NCBI GenBank assembly: GCA_050014015.1
Contig: JBEKEC010000001.1
Span: 62,001 to 126,000 of the forward strand
Reading direction: 5' to 3'
DNA from: PALSA-1353 sp050014015
GTDB taxonomy: Bacteria > Planctomycetota > Phycisphaerae > Tepidisphaerales > Tepidisphaeraceae
Length of the DNA stretch: 64,000 nucleotides
Shown here: positions 27,128-35,183 of the stretch, one piece after another
How positions within the stretch are numbered: the first letter of the stretch is position 1
Layout of the letters: each line of letters starts with the position of its first letter
Program-made: the position numbers and the translations under genes
The notes under the pieces: generated by a model
What the model was told of the DNA's origin: nothing
Seen by the model: only the letters and a program-made list of their open reading frames with translations
The model's database searches: none

Positions 27128-27754
27128 CTACCCAACAAGCTCTGCGTTCAGTTCCGCGGTCTCCCGATGGGCATTCAGCGTGGTCGGTATCGGACAGGCA
27201 ACCAAAATCACCTCGGCCTCCTTGCCGCCCAGCGCATTGAGCCGATGCGGCAAACGCGAGTCAAAATGTGCCGCCTCGCCCGCTTCCAGTTCGTATTCCC
27301 GCTCCCCCACCTGCAGCCGAAGGCTGCCGGACAAAACGTAAATCCATTCTTCGCCGTCATGCTGATATCGTTCCGTACCCGGCCGCAACGGCGAAATCAG
27401 CGCCCGCATGGGCTGCACGTTGAATCTCGACGAGCCGGACAGCGGCAGATAGCAAATCCCGTTCCCGTGCCGCATCGCCGCACCCTTTGCGCGAATCACG
27501 ATGCAGCCTTCGTCTTCCAGCCGAGTCTCAAACAGACTTCCCATCGGCACCTCAAACACCCGCGCCAACGTCAGCACCGCCGCAATGGAAGGCTGCCGAC
27601 TCCCGCCCTCCAGCCGTGACAGGAACGGTTTTGAAAGCCCGCTGCGTTCAGCCAACTCTTCCAACGTCCAACCCCGCCCCGCTCGCAAAGCGCGCAACCG
27701 CTCTCCCAGCCTGCTCAATTCCGGCGCCTCGCGTAGTTCATTTTCTTCATCCAT
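27128..27754 (-). CDS. XRE-family regulator with C-terminal cupin domain
   Basis: About 208 residues from the ATG at 27754. The N-terminal helix-turn-helix reads LRALRAGRGWTLEELAERSGLSKPFLSRLEGG, and the C-terminal cupin has LRPGTERYQHDGEEWIYVLSGSLRLQVGE and PHRLNAL. Such PuuR/CbrC-type regulators sense a small ligand in the cupin and control neighbouring transport or catabolic genes. Position and orientation suggest that it controls the APC permease. The frame extends to 27799 with a further 15 residues; no clear ribosome binding site settles it. The gap 27755-28012 has a GC hairpin near 27946 and no gene. Confidence 0.88.
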   Translation of the reverse strand: MDEENELREAPELSRLGERLRALRAGRGWTLEELAERSGLSKPFLSRLEGGSRQPSIAAVLTLARVFEVPMGSLFETRLEDEGCIVIRAKGAAMRHGNGICYLPLSGSSRFNVQPMRALISPLRPGTERYQHDGEEWIYVLSGSLRLQVGEREYELEAGEAAHFDSRLPHRLNALGGKEAEVILVACPIPTTLNAHRETAELNAELVG

Positions 27755-28012
27755 GACCGGAGTCTTATACCGAGCGAGTTGCCTACAAAGCAACAACAAA
27801 ATCGACTAATGGCCAATAATCGCGCAGATTAATCAATTTAGATATGCCAATATGAGCAGAGTTTGCCGCACAGGCAACGGATGTCGAAGCCGATTGCCGC
27901 CGCGATTTCCTCAATTTTGGTGGTGGGGTCACCTCCCCGTGTAACCGGCGGGCTTGCCCGCGGTACGGTCCGGACGGTCTGCAATCTCGCGAACTAGCGC
28001 ACTACCCCGCCC

Positions 28013-28090
28013 AATAACCGGGACAGATCTGAATTTCAATACAATAAATTCAGAGCTGTCCCGGTTATTCCAGAGCTGTCCCGGTTATTC
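28013..28090. repeat. Palindrome with a duplicated arm
   Basis: The arms 28013-28036 and 28046-28069 pair with one mismatch. The last 20 bases of the right arm are then repeated exactly (28051-28070 and 28071-28090, CAGAGCTGTCCCGGTTATTC). The stop codon of the methyltransferase gene lies in the second copy. Confidence 0.9.
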
Positions 28091-28804
28091 TGTTCTTACC
28101 CCGGTTGCATCCCACACCAGCAGCATGCGCCAAGGCCAGGAGCGTTGGACCGTGGCCCCGTTCATTTGCGCTTCAGCGGCGAAGTTGGCCAGCTCGCGCA
28201 TAGTCCACGCCCCCCGCACGCTCGCCGGTCCATCGTGATGCACGATAGGACTGCGGCTGAGAAGGCGGCTGCCGACCCAGGCGGTCGCCCATCCAATCCA
28301 GGATCGCCGCACGTCGCCGACGACGATCCTGCGCCGCGCCATCCGCCGCAGGTTCTTCAGGAAATCAACGACCTGTCCCGGCTGGGGAATGTGATGCAGA
28401 AAGAGGCTGCAGGTTACCACGTCGAAATCCAGTTGCGGGCATCCGTTCAATAAATCGGCCTGGACGCATCGGCAGTGGACGCCCGCTCGTTCGGCCGCGG
28501 CGGCGGCGTTGCGAAGGGCGGTCGCGCTGCGGTCCAAAAGAGTCAGTTCGATGCCGATCCCCATGGCTTTGGCGCGCAGCGCAACATCGATGGGCACGTC
28601 CCCGCCACCGCAGGCGACATCGAGCATTGAAATCCGATCGATGCGATCCCGCCGAGCCAAGGCGACAATCGGCTTGGCGACGTGTTGGGCGGCTTTGGTG
28701 GCCCGATTGGCCCGCCGCAGTCCCGCCAGCGCGCTGACGTGCGCCGCTTCCGGCAGATCCAGCCGGTCCATCATCTCCGGTACGACATGACGGTGAAGTC
28801 GCAT
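28085..28804 (-). CDS. Class I SAM-dependent methyltransferase
   Basis: A 239-residue protein with a Rossmann-type SAM site: ISMLDVACGGGDVPIDVA (motif I), LTLLDRSATAL (motif II), CVQADLLN and FDVVTCSLFLHHI (motif post-II/IV). The N-terminal PEMMDRLDLP segment and the C-terminal helices match methyltransferases that often stand next to polyketide or lipid genes in planctomycetes; here no such partner is present. ACGGAG lies before the ATG. The C-terminal residues are encoded in a repeat. Substrate unknown. Confidence 0.85.
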   Translation of the reverse strand: MRLHRHVVPEMMDRLDLPEAAHVSALAGLRRANRATKAAQHVAKPIVALARRDRIDRISMLDVACGGGDVPIDVALRAKAMGIGIELTLLDRSATALRNAAAAAERAGVHCRCVQADLLNGCPQLDFDVVTCSLFLHHIPQPGQVVDFLKNLRRMARRRIVVGDVRRSWIGWATAWVGSRLLSRSPIVHHDGPASVRGAWTMRELANFAAEAQMNGATVQRSWPWRMLLVWDATGVRTE

Positions 28805-28906
28805 ATTCGGACATCTCCGTTCCGCCGGCCGGGCGACTGAAAGAGTAGTTACAGCGCGGGCGGCATCCCATCAATGGGAGGCGGGTCCCCGTTTCATTCC
28901 CAACGG

Positions 28907-30541
28907 TTAGGCTTCGTCGCGGCGGCGAATTGCCGCCAGACACAGGCCAAACGCCGTCGCCAGCAAGATAAGCGCCAGCAGTGTCGCGGCCGCCAATGTC
29001 GGCAAACGCATCCAGGCGGGATGCAAAGTGCCCAGGCGGCGCAATGCCGCCAGGCTCAGGCTCTTCTGCGAATAGGTCGCCACCATTCGGCCGAACTCGT
29101 CGAAGAACTCAACCAGGATGAAAAATGCCGGCATGAGTAGGGCAACCCAATAACCGAGTCGAGTGTATCGCCAGGCTAACGCCCCCGTGGCGACGACGGC
29201 CAAAAGCCAGGGGAGCGCCGGCGCGGCATACCAGGAGGCGGTGGCGCAGACTCCCCATGCGGTCATCGATTCAACCGCATGAACGCTCATCTCCGCCAGG
29301 ACGCAACAGACCAACGCGACGATCGCCGGCGCCGTCCAGGCGCTGCGAAAAACGCTTGAAACACCCAATCTCTCGCAACGAAAGAGCCACGACATTGGCC
29401 AGCCCAACACAGCGGCGAACAACAGGTCCTGGTAAACGACGATGAACAAGTGTGGCGGAAGGAGAACACTCCATCCGCCGACCCATAGTCCGCCATCCAG
29501 AAAGCATTGCCGGTAGACCGTCCACCAAACCCACCAACGATCCCATCGCAGCCAAACCAGAAGATCAGGCAACTTCACGCCGTGGGCACGATTGTAAATC
29601 GCCTCCTGCATTGGAAACGGCACGCCAAAATGCCGAAAACTGGCGATGACGATTGGACTGATTTCGGCGGCGACGACGAAGAAAAAGATTGCCGCGGCGG
29701 CGCCGGTTTCCGACCATTTCGTTTCCCGCCGCCACGCCAACGCCAGCAAACAAAGCAAGACGAATGGGATCAGGGCCAAATCGGTCGCCTTGGTCAGAAT
29801 GCCCAGGCCCGTCAGGGCGCCGATCGCCGCGGCGTGCCATCGGAGGCGCCGCCCGCTCAGAGCCAACGTCCAGGCGACGACGATGACCGCCAGGAGAAAG
29901 GCCAATGAATCGTTGGCCACGCGGGTGGAGTTCAACAAAAGCAACGGCTGTAAGCCGGCCCAGAGGCCGATGGCCATCGCGTATGGCCGCTGACGGCATG
30001 CCCGCGCCGCCCACGCCAGAATCACCGCCAGCGCGGCCGCCCCGAAGCCGACATTCACCAAGCGTAGCACCGAGACAGACTCGGCCAGATGATCCGTCCC
30101 CCCCGCCGCGTTGAATATCGGGAGCATGAGCCAGTAATAAAGCGGCGATTGCTGGGCCTCATAGAGAAGCGGCGTCGGCCCGGGATGGAACTTCGGCCTG
30201 TCGTTGCCAAGCCAGAACTGCGGATAGGGCTGCCCCCCGCCGGGAATGGTCTCCTTTCCATTCCACACCGCTTGCGGATATTGCACCACTTGTTTCATCA
30301 CGGAAGCCGGCACATCGGCTTCCTGGAAAACCGGCGACCGGCCCATTTCGTGCAGATAGGCGATGCGCGCGAAGTGTTGATATTCATCCCACATCTCCAT
30401 GGGCGGCTCGATGCAACAAAGAATCACCCCGCGGCATAAGTACGCCGCCACCAGAGCGAAACTGAACCATCTCATCGCCTTGCCGTGACCGGGATTTGAA
30501 GGATGTGAAAGCTCAACTGCCTGCCCCTGAGCCACACTCAT
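28907..30541 (-). CDS. GT-C type membrane glycosyltransferase (DUF2142-like)
   Basis: About 544 residues with some 12 hydrophobic segments. The first external loop has MWDEYQHFARI (the D-E catalytic-type motif of GT-C folds) and later QQSPLYYWLMLPIF, both typical of this group. GGAG lies 5 bases before the ATG at 30541. It is the third GT-C gene of the window and is not closely similar to the pair at 15-18 kb. Role likely in surface glycan assembly using lipid-linked sugars; donor unknown. Confidence 0.8.
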   Translation of the reverse strand: MSVAQGQAVELSHPSNPGHGKAMRWFSFALVAAYLCRGVILCCIEPPMEMWDEYQHFARIAYLHEMGRSPVFQEADVPASVMKQVVQYPQAVWNGKETIPGGGQPYPQFWLGNDRPKFHPGPTPLLYEAQQSPLYYWLMLPIFNAAGGTDHLAESVSVLRLVNVGFGAAALAVILAWAARACRQRPYAMAIGLWAGLQPLLLLNSTRVANDSLAFLLAVIVVAWTLALSGRRLRWHAAAIGALTGLGILTKATDLALIPFVLLCLLALAWRRETKWSETGAAAAIFFFVVAAEISPIVIASFRHFGVPFPMQEAIYNRAHGVKLPDLLVWLRWDRWWVWWTVYRQCFLDGGLWVGGWSVLLPPHLFIVVYQDLLFAAVLGWPMSWLFRCERLGVSSVFRSAWTAPAIVALVCCVLAEMSVHAVESMTAWGVCATASWYAAPALPWLLAVVATGALAWRYTRLGYWVALLMPAFFILVEFFDEFGRMVATYSQKSLSLAALRRLGTLHPAWMRLPTLAAATLLALILLATAFGLCLAAIRRRDEA

Positions 30542-30560
30542 CAATTCTCCGTTACCTTCA

Positions 30561-30604
30561 CGCCCGCGCGGGTCGTTTACGCCCGCGCGGGTCGTTTACG
30601 CCCG
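30561..30604. repeat. 19-bp tandem repeat at the GH57 3' end
   Basis: Two exact copies (30561-30579, 30580-30598) of CGCCCGCGCGGGTCGTTTA, followed by a partial third that runs into the GH57 gene. Each unit contains the palindrome CCCGCGCGGG. The GH57 stop codon lies inside the repeat. Confidence 0.85.
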
Positions 30605-31771
30605 CAGCCGGGTCTGGATGTTGTCCAGGACGTTCATGAAATTGATGTAGCTGTCGTACGGGCTTTCGTACGGGCTGAAGTATTTGTGCACGTCGCCGTC
30701 GGACCAGTATTTCGTGCACATGTAATAGAAATGGTCGCTGGTCGTGAGCCGGCGCCAATCGGTCAGTAGCTGCTCGTCGCCCTTTTCCTTCAGCGGGCCT
30801 TCGAGCTTGTAGAGCTCGTGCAGCGCGTTGGACTGCATGGCGTTGCCCAGCCACGCCGAAAGATCTCGCTCGGTATCCGCCCATGAGATCATGTGCGGCA
30901 CGTCGATCTCACCGACCGCGTCGTATTTATCGATGACCTGGCTCGGGGTGAGGAAGTTGTTGTCCAAATTCTCCATGATCTTGCCGGGGACGTGCCGCAT
31001 GAAATCGAAGATGCCGGTGTCGGCCCACTGGTGCTCGCCGAAGGTTTCGTAATCCATGAACAGGTTGCAGATGAACCCGTTGCCGTTGATCTGGTTCACC
31101 CAGCCGGCGAATTTTTCCGCCGTGAGCGGCCATTGTTCCCATCCCCGGTTGGAAAATCGGAACGCGATGTCGTCGCTCAGCCGGTAGTTCTTCAGCAGCA
31201 GCTTGAGCTTCGGCGCGTGCGGCGGCCGATAGACGAAATTCGGGCTGCGGTATCCGAGAATATGGTCCGCCCCCTCGGCGAGGATCCCCTCGTAGCCCAT
31301 GTGGCTGACAAAATGGGCCAGATCGTTGTTATAGATCAGCTCGGTGTTTCGGAAAACCCGCGGCTCCTGCCCGAAAAGATGCTTGATGAATTGCCGATGC
31401 TGCTCCACCTGCGCCCGGAATTCCTCCCGCGAATACAAAAATGCCAGCGAGTGGTAATACGTCTCATTGAGGAATTCCACGCATCCCGTCTGGTTCAGTT
31501 GGTGAAACGTATCCATCACCTCGGGCACGTATTGCTGAATCTGCTCCAGGGCCGCCCCGGTGATGCAATAGGCGATGCGGAACCGCCCCTCGTGGACGCG
31601 GATGGTCTCCAGCAGCGTCCGATTGGCCGGCAGATAGCATTTGTGCGCCACCTTCCGGCAAATCTCCGCGTTCTTGTAATCGTCGAAATAATGCCGGTCC
31701 GTATCGAACACGCTGTAGCGGCGAAGCCGCATCGGTTGATGGATCTGAAAATAAAAGCAAACCGAAGCCAT
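30596..31771 (-). CDS. Glycoside hydrolase family 57 (alpha-amylase/glucanotransferase type)
   Basis: A 391-residue protein. The opening SVCFYFQIHQPMRLR has the GH57 conserved-region-I HQP. The nucleophile glutamate lies in VFRNTELIYNND and the acid/base aspartate in NLFMDYETFGEHQ. EFLNETYYHSLAFL is region II. The enzyme acts on alpha-glucans in the cytoplasm; a related GT4 synthase is at 1.6 kb. The size matches the shorter GH57 amylases of planctomycetes and cyanobacteria. The C-terminus ends within a 19-bp repeat. Confidence 0.92.
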   Translation of the reverse strand: MASVCFYFQIHQPMRLRRYSVFDTDRHYFDDYKNAEICRKVAHKCYLPANRTLLETIRVHEGRFRIAYCITGAALEQIQQYVPEVMDTFHQLNQTGCVEFLNETYYHSLAFLYSREEFRAQVEQHRQFIKHLFGQEPRVFRNTELIYNNDLAHFVSHMGYEGILAEGADHILGYRSPNFVYRPPHAPKLKLLLKNYRLSDDIAFRFSNRGWEQWPLTAEKFAGWVNQINGNGFICNLFMDYETFGEHQWADTGIFDFMRHVPGKIMENLDNNFLTPSQVIDKYDAVGEIDVPHMISWADTERDLSAWLGNAMQSNALHELYKLEGPLKEKGDEQLLTDWRRLTTSDHFYYMCTKYWSDGDVHKYFSPYESPYDSYINFMNVLDNIQTRLRA

Positions 31772-31887
31772 ATCCTTAGACGCCTCTCGTTTCGGAGTTC
31801 GGCAGTATACAAGGCGCGGGATATGAGTCTACATGGATGAAATATATTTGCGCGGGCGGCCTGCCAACTCTTCGGGGACCAAAGACG

Positions 31888-31977
31888 ATTGAACCGCCAA
31901 GACGCCAAGACGCCAACGTAAAATCATGTCACTTATCCGTATTCCGCCTTGGCGTCTTGGCGTTTTGGCGGTTCAAT
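31888..31977. repeat. Palindrome built from GCCAAGAC units
   Basis: The arms 31888-31916 and 31946-31977 are inverted copies (ATTGAACCGCCAAGACGCC type). This stands between pstA and the GH57 gene, where pstB would normally be expected. The 250-base gap has no gene. Confidence 0.88.
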
Positions 31978-32023
31978 TCATTTTTTGCCGGAAATCGCGG
32001 CAGACACTGCGCCGGCGGAAGGG

Positions 32024-32878
32024 TCATTTGCGCTGGCGGGTGAAATATCGCACGCCGAGGTTCAGCACGAAGATCAGGCTGATCAGGACAAGGATTCCCG
32101 CCCAGGCCAGTCCCTGCTCCTGGGGGGTGGCGCGCTGCGTGCTGTAGTCGTAAATCTGCTTCGTCAGCGACGGGAAACGGTCGTTCAGGTTCCAGGTGAT
32201 CGAATCGTTTCCCAGCGAGGTGAAAAGAAGCGGGGCCGTCTCGCCGGCAATGCGCGCGATCGAGAGCATTATGCCGGTGACGATGCTCGCCCTGGCCGCC
32301 GGCAGGATGATCTTCCAGATCGTGTGCGCCTTGGTCGCCCCCAGCCCCATCGACGCCTCGCGGTAGCTGTCCGGAACCAGCCGCAGCATCTCTTCCGTCG
32401 TCCGCGCGATGATCGGCACCATGATGAACGCCAGCGCCAACGCCGCCGACCACGCGTTGTTTCGATGAAACGGCGCCACCAGCAACTCGTAGCACAGGAT
32501 CCCCACCACGATGCTTGGCACCCCCGCCAGCACGTCCGCGATAAACCGGATCGTCCCGACGAACACCGAACCGGCGTCGTATTCCGCCAGGTAAATCCCC
32601 GCCAGCATCCCCAGCGGAATCCCCACCGCGCTGGCCATCGCGATCAGGACGCTCGTGCCCTGAAGCCCGTTGGCCATCCCGCCGGGGAATCCCGCATTCC
32701 CCTGGGCAATCGGCTCGCTGATGAAAAATGACACGCTCAGGTGTTTGACCCCGATGATCAGCAGGTATCCCGTGATCAGCGTCAAAAGGGTCAGGATGAT
32801 CGCGGCAAAGAGGATGCACAGCCCGAACATCAGCTTGCTCAACTGCCGCGACATGGCTCTTCGTGCGACGCCCGTCAT
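32024..32878 (-). CDS. pstA: Phosphate ABC transporter permease PstA
   Basis: A 284-residue membrane protein. It shows the PstA pattern: GIYLAEYD, VLAGVPSIVVGILCYEL and the EAA-loop ASMGLGATKAHTIWKIILPAA, followed by RIAGETAPLLFTSLGN. It forms the inner-membrane channel for phosphate with PstC. The ATG at 32878 overlaps the stop codon of a 12-codon upstream frame (32913-32875). The usual pstB ATPase gene does not follow. Confidence 0.95.
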   Translation of the reverse strand: MTGVARRAMSRQLSKLMFGLCILFAAIILTLLTLITGYLLIIGVKHLSVSFFISEPIAQGNAGFPGGMANGLQGTSVLIAMASAVGIPLGMLAGIYLAEYDAGSVFVGTIRFIADVLAGVPSIVVGILCYELLVAPFHRNNAWSAALALAFIMVPIIARTTEEMLRLVPDSYREASMGLGATKAHTIWKIILPAARASIVTGIMLSIARIAGETAPLLFTSLGNDSITWNLNDRFPSLTKQIYDYSTQRATPQEQGLAWAGILVLISLIFVLNLGVRYFTRQRK

Positions 32879-32913
32879 GCCCTATCCCCCAATTGAAAAT
32901 CCGCGGAAAACAT
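32875..32913 (-). CDS. Possible 12-codon leader peptide coupled to pstA
   Basis: An ATG at 32913 opens MFSADFQLGDRA and its TGA overlaps the pstA ATG as ATGA. The strong site AAAGGAAAGGGG stands 7 bases before it, whereas pstA itself has only GGGGGATAGGG. The small frame may be translated to couple pstA to upstream ribosomes. It is unlikely to make a functional protein. Confidence 0.35.
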   Translation of the reverse strand: MFSADFQLGDRA

Positions 32914-32929
32914 GAATGTCCCCTTTCCT

Positions 32930-34024
32930 TTAATGCGCCGCCGCTCCGTGCGAATCCTTGCCCACGACCAGCCACCGCGCCGTCACGTTGAACAGCAGCG
33001 ACATCACCAAAAGGATCAGCGCGATCTCCAGCAACGCCGAGCGGTCCAAATCCTCCGCCTCCTGAAACTTGCTGGCCAAAAGGCTCGACATCGTTTGCGC
33101 CCGTGCGAACACCGACAGCGCGATGTGCGGGTTGTTTCCGATCACCATGGTGACGGCCATCGTTTCTCCCGCCGCCCGCGCCAATCCGAGAATGATCGCC
33201 CCAAACAAGCCGCTGCGGCTGAACTCGATCATCTCCAAAGCGCTTTGCCACCACGTCGCCCCCAGCGCCACCGTCCCCTCCAGTTGTGCCCGCGGCACCG
33301 AGGCCAGGATATCCCGGCTGATCGCGGTGATGATCGGAATGATCATGATCCCCAGGATCAGTCCCCCGCACAGCATGTCCAAACCCGTCAGCAGATGCCG
33401 CCGGCCTTCATGATCGTAAAACAGCCACCCGAATCCCCACACCCCTCCGAACACGCGGAAAGCGGCCGGCTCAACGTAATTCCGCAGAAACGGCGCCAGC
33501 ACGAACAAACCCCATATCCCATATGCCAGGCTTGGAATCGCCGCCAAAAACTCGATCAGAAACGAAATCGGCGGGACGATGACCCGCGGCGCGATCCTCA
33601 CCAGAAACAGCGCCGCCCCCACGCTCAGCGGCGCCGCCAGCAGCAGCGCCAACGCCGAACTGACCGTCGTTCCATAGATCATCGGCAAAGCGCCGAACGA
33701 TGGCGGGTTCGTGTCCATCACGATCTGGCCGTCCTCGTCCTTCACGACCTTTCCGTGCGCGTCCAGCCTGGGGACTTGCCGCTCGTTCGGCTGCCAATTG
33801 GTCGTGGTCAGAAAGCCAAACCCAAACCGCTTCATGCTGGGCGCCGCCGCCACCACCAGCACAACCACCAGCGATGCCAGCATCAGCACAATCACCAGTC
33901 CGCTCCCCCGCGCCACGCCATGCATCACCCGATCCCAATTCAGCCAATGGCTTTTGCGCCGGGTCAAACCGGGCTGCGCCGGCGAGGGCGCTTGGCCGAG
34001 ATTGGAAATGGAAACGTCCGACAT
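32930..34024 (-). CDS. pstC: Phosphate ABC transporter permease PstC
   Basis: A 364-residue membrane protein, longer than usual through a soluble insertion at about residues 80-115 (GFLTTTNWQPNERQVP...), which is common in PstC. The EAA loop reads AQLEGTVALGATWWQSALEMIEF and RAAGETMAVTMVIGNNPHI is diagnostic. The ATG at 34024 is 2 bases from the pstS stop, so the two are one operon. Confidence 0.95.
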   Translation of the reverse strand: MSDVSISNLGQAPSPAQPGLTRRKSHWLNWDRVMHGVARGSGLVIVLMLASLVVVLVVAAAPSMKRFGFGFLTTTNWQPNERQVPRLDAHGKVVKDEDGQIVMDTNPPSFGALPMIYGTTVSSALALLLAAPLSVGAALFLVRIAPRVIVPPISFLIEFLAAIPSLAYGIWGLFVLAPFLRNYVEPAAFRVFGGVWGFGWLFYDHEGRRHLLTGLDMLCGGLILGIMIIPIITAISRDILASVPRAQLEGTVALGATWWQSALEMIEFSRSGLFGAIILGLARAAGETMAVTMVIGNNPHIALSVFARAQTMSSLLASKFQEAEDLDRSALLEIALILLVMSLLFNVTARWLVVGKDSHGAAAH

Positions 34025-34026
34025 TT

Positions 34027-35055
34027 CTACTGCTGGGCCGGCGAGCCGTTAAACGTCAGCGAATGGATGTTCTCCATCGCCTTCCGCGTCACGGCATCCG
34101 GCAGCGGAGCATACGCGTGGTCCGGGGCGAGCTTCTGACCATCCGTCTCGGCCCAGGTCAGGAATTTCACCAGCGCGTCCACTTTCGTCTTGTCGCCGAG
34201 ATAGCTCAGGTCCTTGTGCACAAGAATATACGTGAACGAAGCGATGGAATAGGCATTGTCGCCGCCCTGGTTCATGATGTTGGCCGGTATCTCCGTCGCC
34301 GCCGCCGCCGCCGCCGTCACCGAATCCAGCGACGGCTTCACGAATTTCCCGTCCTTGTTCTGCATCGTCGCCATGGAAACGTCGTTGGCCAACGCGTAAT
34401 TCAATTCCACGTACCCAATCGCGCCGGAAACGTCCTTCACCACCTTGGTGACTCCGTTGTTGGCCTGCGCGCCCTGCCCGACCGGCCACTGAACCGATTT
34501 CCCCGCCCCCACCTTGGCGGAAAACTCATCGCTCTGTGTCGTCAGATACGTGCTGAACACCGCGTTGGTCCCGCTCCCGTCGCTCCGATAGACCGGCGTG
34601 ATCGCCTGATTCGGCAGCGCGGCCCCGGGATTCAACGCCGCGATCTTGCCGTCATTCCAGTTCGTAATGTTCCCAAGATAAATATCCGCCAGGATCGAAC
34701 CGTTAAGCTTCAATTCCCCGGAAAAGCCCGGAAGGTTGTACGCAGCCACCACCGCGCCGGCGCAGGACGGAACGTAAACCACGTCCCCCGCCTCCGCCGC
34801 CTCCTTTTTGCTCATCTTCACGTCGGACCCCGCGAAATCGACGGTCTTGTTGGTGATCGCCTTGATTCCACCGCCCGACCCGCTGCCCTGGTAGTCGATG
34901 GCGATGTCCGGATTCGCCTCGTGAAATTTCGACACCCAAACGTCATAAAGCGGCTTGGGAAAAGTCGCCCCCTCCCCTTTGAGGCTCACGTCCCCCATCG
35001 CCATTCCCGCGCCCGCCGCCAGAACCACCGCCGCCGCCCGAAGAAATTGGAACAT
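34027..35055 (-). CDS. pstS: Phosphate ABC transporter substrate-binding protein PstS
   Basis: A 342-residue protein with a signal peptide (cleavage near AMG-DVSL). The phosphate-binding pattern is clear: GEGATFPKPLYDVW, DYQGSGSGGGIKAI, VDFAGSDVKMS, YRSDGSGTNAVFSTYL and VPSCAGAVVAAYNLPG. GGAAGGAG lies before the ATG at 35055. It captures phosphate for PstC/PstA. I see no convincing Pho box in the 128 bases upstream. Confidence 0.96.
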   Translation of the reverse strand: MFQFLRAAAVVLAAGAGMAMGDVSLKGEGATFPKPLYDVWVSKFHEANPDIAIDYQGSGSGGGIKAITNKTVDFAGSDVKMSKKEAAEAGDVVYVPSCAGAVVAAYNLPGFSGELKLNGSILADIYLGNITNWNDGKIAALNPGAALPNQAITPVYRSDGSGTNAVFSTYLTTQSDEFSAKVGAGKSVQWPVGQGAQANNGVTKVVKDVSGAIGYVELNYALANDVSMATMQNKDGKFVKPSLDSVTAAAAAATEIPANIMNQGGDNAYSIASFTYILVHKDLSYLGDKTKVDALVKFLTWAETDGQKLAPDHAYAPLPDAVTRKAMENIHSLTFNGSPAQQ

Positions 35056-35107
35056 CCGGATGTCTCCTTCCCCGCAGATTTAGGCCGCGAATATTAGCAA
35101 AAGATTA

Positions 35108-35138
35108 AGCCGCCCCCCCCCAAAAAGCGGCGGCGGCT
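35108..35138 (-). terminator. Candidate terminator after the PEP-CTERM gene
   Basis: On the minus strand AGCCGCC pairs with GGCGGCT over a 17-base loop, followed by TAATCTTTT. It lies between the PEP-CTERM stop (35184) and pstS. A poly-C/poly-G run sits in the loop. Confidence 0.45.
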
Positions 35139-35183
35139 CAATTTCAATCCCCAAAGCCCATGGACGGCCATCCGCGGGGTATT

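Noticed and set aside
26953..27138. 62-codon N-terminal extension of the APC permease
   Set aside because: Arg/Gly-rich, without coding character; AGGAGT precedes the ATG at 26952.
35056..35183. Pho box upstream of pstS
   Set aside because: No direct repeats resembling CTGTCAT with the expected 11-base step were found in the gap.
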